This document shows positions 24,024 through 29,756 of a stretch of 29,756 nucleotides of DNA, in pieces. The stretch is from Flavobacteriales bacterium UBA6049 (GTDB taxonomy: Bacteria; Bacteroidota; Bacteroidia; Flavobacteriales_G; Salibacteraceae): the NCBI GenBank assembly GCA_002429085.1, contig DIYR01000204.1:1-29756 (forward strand), in the 5' to 3' direction. The position numbers were made by a program, and so were the translations under genes. The notes beneath the pieces were generated by a model. That model had not been told where the DNA came from and did not search any database. It was given only the letters and a program-made list of their open reading frames with translations. Within the stretch, counting starts at the first letter, position 1, and each line of letters begins with the position of its first letter.

Positions 24024-26324
24024 ATGAGTTTTATTCGCCATTTTTTAGCCTTATTCCTTTGTTTCTTCGTTCTACTTCAGTTAAACGCCCAGAAAGAAAC
24101 CAACCATTGGTATTTCGGAAATTATGCTGCGCTTGACTTTAATTCTGGTACTCCCGTAGCACTTACAAATAGTGCTATGTATTCAATAGAAGCTTGTGCA
24201 AGTATATCAGATGCAAATGGTAATCTACTTTTCTATACCAATGGAGCAACTGTATACAGTGCAAATCATACCATTATGCAAAATGGTTCTAACCTACTAG
24301 GAAATCTTTCAGCTACACAAGGTGCTTTAATTGTAAAACAACCTGGTACTACCTCATTGTATTACTTATTTACCATTGATGGATTTGTAAGTTCTCAAAG
24401 CTTGTATTATCACATTATAGATATGAGCGCCAATGGAGGCTTGGGTTCTGTGATTACCAGTAATGTTCTGGTCTACGTAAACACAACAGAAAAACAAACA
24501 GCCGTTCGACATCAAAATGGAACAGATATCTGGATTTTAAGCAGAGAATTCAATTCCAATCAATACCGAGCCTATCTGCTATCTTCATCAGGGTTAAGTA
24601 CAACTCCAGTGTTATCTCCAAGTAGTGTGTTAGCTTCTAGTTTCATTACATACAGTGGACATTATGGTCAAATGAAAAGCAGTGTGAGCGGAAGTTTGGT
24701 TGGAGCTGTGTATTACAACACAAATTATAACGTATTAAGCCCTATTGAGATATTAGATTTTGACAATTCAACTGGCTTACTCACTAATTCTAGAGTTGTA
24801 TCTAATCTTAAATTTTGTTATGGACTAGAGTTCTCTCCAAACGAACAGTTTTTTTACATAACAGGTAGAGAATACTCAGGAACAGCTTTGATAAATGGTG
24901 GAATTTATCAATATGATTTAAGCACTCCTACGGCTAGTGCAATTTCAAACTCACAAATTAGTATTACAAATTACTCTTCTAATAATTGGGCTTTTAGTCA
25001 ATTGCAACTAGCTATAGATGGTAAAATATATAGTGGGAACAGCTATAACTCATTTATTTTCACCAATAATTACATAGGGAGAATTGAGAATCCTAATTCA
25101 CCAGGTATTAATAGTATATATCAAGACAGTGTTGTATACCTAAACGGCAAATCAACGACTATTGGCCTTCCTAACATTCCTATGAATTTGTATTGGCAAA
25201 ACTTTATCGATTCAAATCATTGTCATGGTGATACTACCACCTTTACATTAATTAATAATGTGGTCTACGATTCTGTTTTATGGAATTTTGGAGACTCTCT
25301 CAGTGGCTTAGCTAATTTATCATCGGATACTATTGGGTTACATACCTATACAAACCCAGGTACCTATCAGATGAGTTTAGTTATTTATAGAGGCTCCGTC
25401 TCGGATACTCTGGAAAGAAACATTACTATTTTTCCAGTTCCATTAGCAGATTTAGGTCCTGACACAGTATTATGCGAAGGAGATTCAGTAGCTATTCAAT
25501 TAACCGATTCTTCTTTTCAATACATATGGAACTCTGGAGATTCGTCTATGCAATTAGAGATACTACAGCCAGATACTTACTCTATTACGGTATCTAATGT
25601 ATGTGGTATAGATATAGATACACTTGTTGTAGATTCGGTAATAGAAGCCTTAGTTCACCTACCTAACGATACTATTTTATGCCCAGGAGAATCTCTATCG
25701 TTAGACGCAACAGTTGATTTAGGTAGTTATATCTGGAGCACTGGTTCAACTGATTCATCAATTACGGTAGATACAAGTGGGTATTACGGTGTTACAGCTT
25801 CTAACCTATGCGGTTTTAGCACAGATTCTATTTTAGTTGGTTGGTTACCCATTCCTGAAGTCAACTTAGGAAACGACTCTGCTGCATGCTTAGGGGGTAC
25901 GGTAATGCTTGATGTTACTGATTCTGCAAGCACATACTTATGGAGTACGAATTCAACCAACTCCTCCATTTCAGTTAACACTGCAGGAGTATACTGGGCT
26001 GAGGTAACCAATTTCTGTGGATTTGATAGAGATTCTATTGAGCTATGGTTCTTAACCACCCCAATCGTAAACCTTGGTAATGATACTGTGGTTTGTGTTG
26101 GAGAGTCGTTTACCTTATACGACAGTGTTGCTTTTGCAAACTACACCTGGAGCACAGGAGATACTACAGATTCAATTCAAGTTAACTCTGCTGATACATA
26201 TTTTGTTACCGTTGATAATGGATGTGGCCTAGCAACAGATTCAATAATTGTTTGGTATGAACAGCCTCCACAAGTTGATCTTGGACCAGATGGAATTTAC
26301 TGCGCTACTACCTATTCAACTTAA
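24024..26324 (+). CDS. Large secreted repeat protein, N-terminal part before a frameshift (T9SS type B cargo)
   Basis: Starts at the ATG at 24024, which begins a signal peptide (FIRHFLALFLCFFVLLQLNAQ, split: FIRHFLALFLCFF and LLQLNAQ). An N-terminal beta-propeller-like region (about residues 25-390, with NHWYFGNYAALDFNSG and LEFSPNEQFFYITG) is common in Bacteroidota surface proteins. A PKD-like domain follows (VLWNFGDSLSG; HTYTNPGTYQMSLVIY), then tandem Ig-like repeats of about 69 residues, each starting with LGxDTxxCxG and ending in NxCGxxxDSI. In the fifth repeat the frame ends in TAA at 26322. The sequence continues in the +1 frame from about 26311 to the sorting domain, so the gene appears frameshifted. 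As it stands, the product would be exported without a T9SS signal. Confidence 0.75.
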   Translation: MSFIRHFLALFLCFFVLLQLNAQKETNHWYFGNYAALDFNSGTPVALTNSAMYSIEACASISDANGNLLFYTNGATVYSANHTIMQNGSNLLGNLSATQGALIVKQPGTTSLYYLFTIDGFVSSQSLYYHIIDMSANGGLGSVITSNVLVYVNTTEKQTAVRHQNGTDIWILSREFNSNQYRAYLLSSSGLSTTPVLSPSSVLASSFITYSGHYGQMKSSVSGSLVGAVYYNTNYNVLSPIEILDFDNSTGLLTNSRVVSNLKFCYGLEFSPNEQFFYITGREYSGTALINGGIYQYDLSTPTASAISNSQISITNYSSNNWAFSQLQLAIDGKIYSGNSYNSFIFTNNYIGRIENPNSPGINSIYQDSVVYLNGKSTTIGLPNIPMNLYWQNFIDSNHCHGDTTTFTLINNVVYDSVLWNFGDSLSGLANLSSDTIGLHTYTNPGTYQMSLVIYRGSVSDTLERNITIFPVPLADLGPDTVLCEGDSVAIQLTDSSFQYIWNSGDSSMQLEILQPDTYSITVSNVCGIDIDTLVVDSVIEALVHLPNDTILCPGESLSLDATVDLGSYIWSTGSTDSSITVDTSGYYGVTASNLCGFSTDSILVGWLPIPEVNLGNDSAACLGGTVMLDVTDSASTYLWSTNSTNSSISVNTAGVYWAEVTNFCGFDRDSIELWFLTTPIVNLGNDTVVCVGESFTLYDSVAFANYTWSTGDTTDSIQVNSADTYFVTVDNGCGLATDSIIVWYEQPPQVDLGPDGIYCATTYST

Positions 26325-27100
26325 TGCAGCCTGGTCTAGAGCTTCTTATTTGTGGAATACAAACGCTACAGATAGTGTTATAACACCTATTACAACAGGC
26401 GAGTATTATGTACAAGTAACTAATCTGTGTGGATCTGCTAGCGATACCATTTCTATTGAATATGATGCCCCACTTCAGTTTAGTTTAGGAAACGATACCT
26501 CCATTTGTAGTCAAGACAGTATTTTACTTTATATACCTAATTGGGTAAACACCTCTTTTAGTTGGAATACAGGCAATACAAGCCATAAGCAATGGGCATT
26601 TGCTGGAAATACATACGCTGTTACTGCATCTAATGCATGTGGTTCTAAAACTGAACTCATTAATATACGTAGCTCGTTTGCCCCTCTTGCAACTCCATTA
26701 GGACAAAAAGCTATTTGTGCAGGCGAAGATATAGCTGTAGAAATTGAAGCTAGCAACTTCTTTGTTATTAGATGGTATGATGGAGATACATCAGTATCAA
26801 AGGTATTTTCTAAAACTGGTTCGTACCCAGTTAACTACCGTAATGTATGTGGCATTGTTAGCGACACATTCAATTTAGTTGTAGACGACATACCTGCTCC
26901 AAACCTCGGTAAAGACACTATTCTCTGCTCTGAAGATGAGCTAACCTTATACCCTAACCTACCTGATGGATTTAGCTACGAATGGAGCGATGGATCAACT
27001 GATGATTCTTTGCTTATTCATGATGTTGGCGAATATCATGTAGTTGTTACTTCAGAATATGGCTGTGAAGGAATAGATCATATCGTAATTAAAAGTTGTG
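25441..27100 (+). repeat. Eight tandem Ig-like repeats of about 69 codons
   Basis: Repeat starts are near 25447, 25654, 25863, 26071, 26277, 26482, 26696 and 26911. Each has LG(N/P)DT, a cysteine seven residues before a conserved Leu in most copies, a (W)STG(x)T segment, and N-x-CG near the end. The spacing between the first six copies is 205-210 bases. The frameshift falls in copy five. Confidence 0.75.
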
Positions 27101-27384
27101 GAGGTAATCTATTTATTCCTTCTGCTTTCACTCCTAATGGAGATAACTTAAACGATGATTTTCAAGTAATTGGAAATGATATAGTAAAATTCGAAATCCA
27201 TGTTTTTGATCGGTGGGGCTCAGTTGTATTTTCATCTACCGATATGGCTAACTCGTGGAATGGAAAGTTTCAGAATAGCGGAGAAAAACTAAACAACGGA
27301 GCATATGCCTACAGAATTCAATACCGCATAGCAGATTCTGAACAAGCTTTAACAAAAATGGGATCTGTACAAATCATTCGTTAG
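26248..27384 (+). CDS. C-terminal part of the frameshifted T9SS protein, with type B sorting domain
   Basis: Continuation of the upstream gene in the +1 frame. The true sequence begins around 26311 (PIQLNAAWSRASYLWNT); codons before that, including the TTG at 26248, are out-of-frame reading of the upstream repeat, and no good start codon exists. It holds the rest of repeat five, repeats six to eight, and the C-terminal gliding-motility-associated sorting domain: FIPSAFTPNGDNLNDDF, FEIHVFDRWGSVVFSS, and WNGKFQNSGEKLNNGAYAY, ending in MGSVQIIR. That domain sends proteins through the T9SS to the surface. Alone it has no signal peptide, so it is probably not made as a separate functional protein. 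Confidence 0.75.
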   Translation: MFGMNSLHKLILDQMEFTALLPIQLNAAWSRASYLWNTNATDSVITPITTGEYYVQVTNLCGSASDTISIEYDAPLQFSLGNDTSICSQDSILLYIPNWVNTSFSWNTGNTSHKQWAFAGNTYAVTASNACGSKTELINIRSSFAPLATPLGQKAICAGEDIAVEIEASNFFVIRWYDGDTSVSKVFSKTGSYPVNYRNVCGIVSDTFNLVVDDIPAPNLGKDTILCSEDELTLYPNLPDGFSYEWSDGSTDDSLLIHDVGEYHVVVTSEYGCEGIDHIVIKSCGGNLFIPSAFTPNGDNLNDDFQVIGNDIVKFEIHVFDRWGSVVFSSTDMANSWNGKFQNSGEKLNNGAYAYRIQYRIADSEQALTKMGSVQIIR

Positions 27385-27414
27385 TCTTCTCAATAATACA
27401 ATCTTGCTTTTGTG

Positions 27415-27422
27415 TACCTTTG
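27415..27422 (+). promoter_or_regulatory. Promoter -7 element of the cold-shock gene
   Basis: TACCTTTG followed by C matches TAnnTTTG exactly. The nearest TTG upstream (27404-27406) is only eight bases away, so the -33 element is unclear. Transcription from here gives a leader of about 145 bases. Confidence 0.55.
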
Positions 27423-27429
27423 CACTGTT

Positions 27430-27574
27430 TACAAAGCATGTCTCAAAGTAAGTTTGCCTACCAATAGCGCCTCATAAGCATCATTGCACTTTTCCTTACT
27501 TTCCGATCGCTGAGGACAACATTTTCAGGCTAAAAGCCATTTTATTTATCTAACTAAACAAGTAAAGGAACTAC
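27430..27574 (+). other. Long 5' leader of the cold-shock gene
   Basis: About 145 bases between the predicted transcription start and the ATG contain no gene. A small hairpin (GGCT-AAA-AGCC, 27528-27538) is present, and AAAGGA sits seven bases before the ATG, an unusual Shine-Dalgarno-like site for this genome. Long leaders of cold-shock genes in other bacteria control translation with temperature. Confidence 0.4.
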
Positions 27575-28021
27575 ATGGGTAGATCTCAAGATTCATTTGG
27601 TAAAAAAGAACGCGAAAAGAAAAAACAGAAAAAGCGCGAGGAAAAGCAAAAGCTTAAAGAAGAAAGAAAAGCTAACGGTGGCGGAGGTTCACTAGACGAT
27701 ATGATTGCATACGTAGATGCATATGGAAATATTGTTGATACTCCACCAGATCCAGATGCGGTAGAAGAAGTAGCCTTAGAAGATATCACTTTAGGTGCTG
27801 CTGCTATCGAAGAGGAAGATCCAATTAAAAAAGGACGCGTTACGTTTTTTAACGAGGACAAAGGTTTCGGATTTATCCAAGAACTAGATTCTCGTAACGA
27901 CTACTTCGTACACATTGGTGAGGTTGACGGTGGTCAGCTTAAAGAAAACAACTTAGTACAGTTTGAAGTTGAACCAGGTCCTAAAGGTCCTGTAGCAGTT
28001 CGCGTAAAACTTTCTAAATAG
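27575..28021 (+). CDS. Cold-shock domain protein with charged N-terminal extension
   Basis: 148 residues, twice the size of a classic Csp. The cold-shock domain is at about 84-148, with the nucleic-acid-binding motifs KGFGFI (K96-I101) and YFVHI. The N-terminal 35 residues are almost all Lys, Glu, Arg and Gln (KKEREKKKQKKREEKQKLKE), probably a basic helix, followed by a Gly hinge (NGGGGS) and an acidic stretch. The combination is common in Bacteroidota and suggests an RNA chaperone with an extra RNA- or ribosome-binding arm. It has its own promoter and long leader, and ends 17 bases before the stop of the convergent acyltransferase gene, with no visible terminator between them. Confidence 0.88.
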   Translation: MGRSQDSFGKKEREKKKQKKREEKQKLKEERKANGGGGSLDDMIAYVDAYGNIVDTPPDPDAVEEVALEDITLGAAAIEEEDPIKKGRVTFFNEDKGFGFIQELDSRNDYFVHIGEVDGGQLKENNLVQFEVEPGPKGPVAVRVKLSK

Positions 28022-28038
28022 AATTGTCAGTTTTGGGG

Positions 28039-29190
28039 TTAGTCATTCCAGAAATGGAGGCTGCCCCAAAACGATAATAACATTGCCCCAGTAAAGCCTA
28101 CCATCTCAATTCCTTGTATACAGCAAGATGCCAAGAATACATAGCTCAGCATAAAAATTGGGAATAGTAACATTCCTACAACTGCTTTTAGTGAGCTTAC
28201 AAATTGAGTATCATCTGTAAGTTTTTCTCCTACATTCTTAGCAATGGCATACAACGGAAGCCATGGAATTACACAAATACCCGTTAACAATTTGAACCAC
28301 CATCTAGGAGGACTATCAACCAATTCTTTCCATTCTGGATGCTCTTTCCACCATTTTAACAACTCTTCTTTACTTACTTGATCTTCTGGCCAAGTATCGA
28401 TTTCTTTTATAAGCTTACGCGCTAGGTCAAATCTAAAGGCAAAGTCTAATGATGATGTGTGAGTGGTTAATATGTGCTCATCAATAAAATCGTGAACTAC
28501 ATTGTATTTAGAACGGTGACGAATGTCAAGCATTAATTCGCTAATAGCTGCTTTTAACTCTTCATTAAAGCTTCTCAAAGCTTGTGCTTCGTTCTCATTG
28601 TATTGATTCAAGTATGTTTTCATAGAAATTGGCTTTCCAATTTCTACCATTACTGAACTTCTAAAATTTTGATGGTTGCTATATTCTAGACCTATAGGTA
28701 ATACTAAAACGTCTTGCATTTCTTGGGACGTTGCCAACGTAGAAAGGGTAATCCTACCTACTCCTTTCTTTAATGGACGGAGTTGCTTTCTATCACCATG
28801 ATTTCCTTCTGGAAAAATGATAATTGAACCATTGTTTCTTAATAAGGTACGCACTGTTTCAAAAATGCTATCGTTTTGAGACAGCGTATTAAAACCATCT
28901 CGCATTCTAAAAACAGGCATCATCTTTAATGCATTCAGAAATCGCTTTGCTATTGGATTTTTGAATACATCTGCCCTAACTAACGAAGCTGGTTGCGTAT
29001 TGGTAACAATTGCAATCAACAATGCATCTAGAAATGCATTTTGGTGATTAGAACAATAAACTACAGGCACATCTTTAGGAATTGGATAGTGCTTTCGCAC
29101 AACCATCCTTTTATAAAAACAGTGTAAGGTTAGCGTAACAGGCAATTGCATGAACGCATAAAACAACGAAAATCGACTCAACTTTTCCAT
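28039..29190 (-). CDS. PlsC-like lysophospholipid/glycerophosphate acyltransferase
   Basis: 383 residues from the ATG at 29190 (MEKLSRFSLFYAF); an earlier in-frame start at 29247 would lie deeper inside the upstream gene. Catalytic motif NHQNAFLD has the His and Asp at H49 and D55, separated by five residues instead of the four of the textbook HX4D. The second motif FPEG is at 126-129 (IIIFPEGNHGD). Two or three membrane segments lie near the C-terminus (WFKLLTGICVIPWLPLYAI; AVVGMLLFPIFMLSYVFL; VGFTGAMLLSFWGS). It transfers an acyl chain to a glycerol phosphate or lysophospholipid at the membrane; the exact acceptor is not clear. Its first codons overlap the end of the upstream symporter gene by 13 bases, suggesting translational coupling. 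Confidence 0.85.
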   Translation of the reverse strand: MEKLSRFSLFYAFMQLPVTLTLHCFYKRMVVRKHYPIPKDVPVVYCSNHQNAFLDALLIAIVTNTQPASLVRADVFKNPIAKRFLNALKMMPVFRMRDGFNTLSQNDSIFETVRTLLRNNGSIIIFPEGNHGDRKQLRPLKKGVGRITLSTLATSQEMQDVLVLPIGLEYSNHQNFRSSVMVEIGKPISMKTYLNQYNENEAQALRSFNEELKAAISELMLDIRHRSKYNVVHDFIDEHILTTHTSSLDFAFRFDLARKLIKEIDTWPEDQVSKEELLKWWKEHPEWKELVDSPPRWWFKLLTGICVIPWLPLYAIAKNVGEKLTDDTQFVSSLKAVVGMLLFPIFMLSYVFLASCCIQGIEMVGFTGAMLLSFWGSLHFWND

Positions 29191-29756
29191 AAACGCATAA
29201 CCGAGGCAATGCCCAGTCCGGCTAAGATATGCCAAATACCCCACCAAGCAGCTACTAATGCCATTCCCCCTAGCCCATCAAAGAAATTAAAAATGACAAC
29301 TAAGGCCAATCCGCTATTTTGTATTCCTGTTTCAATAATGATGCTTTTCTTCTCATTTACAGGCAACTTACCTACTAGTCCTACAAGCCAGCCTCCAAAA
29401 AATGCCGTTAAATTGTGAAAAAGTACCAATAGAAAAATTGCTCCTATAAACGCTAAAAACAGATCAACATTCTTTGAAAATGCAACTACAACAAATGCGG
29501 CAAAGATTACAAGACTTATAATTCGGATAGGTTTCTTAATGCCTAATGTCAATTTAGGAAAGCGATTTGAGAACAACATTCCAGCAATCATTGGAATTAC
29601 CAGAAGTACCAATACTGTTTCTGCTAATTGAAAGTAAGTCACATCAATTTCTTTCATGATGTGTTGTGCCGGTTCATAAGCTTGTCCCCACAAGGTAAAG
29701 TTCAATGGTGTTAAAAATGGACTAAACAATGTTGCCAGCATGGTTAAACTAACAGA
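29178..29756 (-). CDS. Bile acid:sodium symporter family protein (5' truncated)
   Basis: The last 192 codons are visible; the frame stays open to the window end (SVSLTMLATLF), so the start lies outside and the ATG at 29741 is internal. It has about five membrane helices (for example TVLVLLVIPMIAGMLF, IISLVIFAAFVVVAF, FLAFIGAIFLLVLFHN) and the family motif ETGIQNSGLALVVIFN, where the Gln-Asn pair helps bind sodium in SBF/ASBT transporters. Bacterial members move organic anions such as steroid-like acids or pantoate with sodium; the substrate here cannot be read. The stop overlaps the acyltransferase start. Confidence 0.87.
   Translation of the reverse strand, partial: SVSLTMLATLFSPFLTPLNFTLWGQAYEPAQHIMKEIDVTYFQLAETVLVLLVIPMIAGMLFSNRFPKLTLGIKKPIRIISLVIFAAFVVVAFSKNVDLFLAFIGAIFLLVLFHNLTAFFGGWLVGLVGKLPVNEKKSIIIETGIQNSGLALVVIFNFFDGLGGMALVAAWWGIWHILAGLGIASVMRLWKS

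Noticed and set aside
26305..26313. Programmed ribosomal frameshift as the explanation for the split repeat protein
   Set aside because: There is no slippery heptamer, homopolymer or obvious downstream structure, and repeat alignment fits a two-base deletion better.

Overview
The window is AT-rich, densely coded DNA from a member of the Bacteroidota, most likely an aerobic Flavobacteriales-type bacterium. The support is a BatB-C-D-E aerotolerance operon, cargo of the type IX secretion system (T9SS) with both type A and type B C-terminal sorting domains, many SPII lipoproteins, absence of Shine-Dalgarno sequences at most starts, and several promoters with the Bacteroidota -7 element TAnnTTTG. 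No rRNA, tRNA, CRISPR array, insertion sequence or phage gene was seen.

Layout. 1-4070: 3' part of the bat operon (batB truncated by the window edge, then batC, batD, batE, all overlapping or nearly so). 4118-7967: metabolic block with ilvE, a KamA-like radical SAM enzyme and a Cj0069-type ATP-grasp protein, each followed by a clear intrinsic terminator. 8021-11943: lineage-specific secreted proteins and lipoproteins around a Dph6/DUF71 PP-loop enzyme. 12047-16753: a secreted Asp-box (BNR) repeat protein with a T9SS signal, a TPR sensor histidine kinase and a LuxR-type response regulator. 16801-21703: a run of unrecognised lipoproteins, secreted and membrane proteins, including a protein with a domain resembling the C-terminal domain of ribosomal protein bL12, a YcxB-like membrane protein, a 419-base gene-free stretch and a 34-bp perfect palindrome touching a start codon. 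21798-23918: a MutS2-type ATPase without an Smr domain. 24024-27384: a large repeat-containing T9SS type B protein interrupted by a frameshift. 27415-28021: a cold-shock-domain protein behind a long leader. 28039-29756 (minus strand): a PlsC-like acyltransferase overlapping the 3' part of a bile acid:sodium symporter-family gene that leaves the window.

How parts work together. The Bat proteins are cell-envelope proteins (VWA, TPR and BatD modules) usually made with a MoxR ATPase encoded upstream. The histidine kinase and response regulator form a two-component pair. A matching inverted repeat (ATACG, 8 bases, CGTAT) lies at nearly the same distance upstream of the -7 element of both the response regulator gene and the secreted Asp-box protein gene, which suggests that the regulator controls itself and that secreted protein. 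The most promising unknowns are this small regulon, the KamA-like enzyme whose substrate-binding position differs from lysine aminomutase and which sits next to an ATP-grasp ligase, and the bL12-domain protein.
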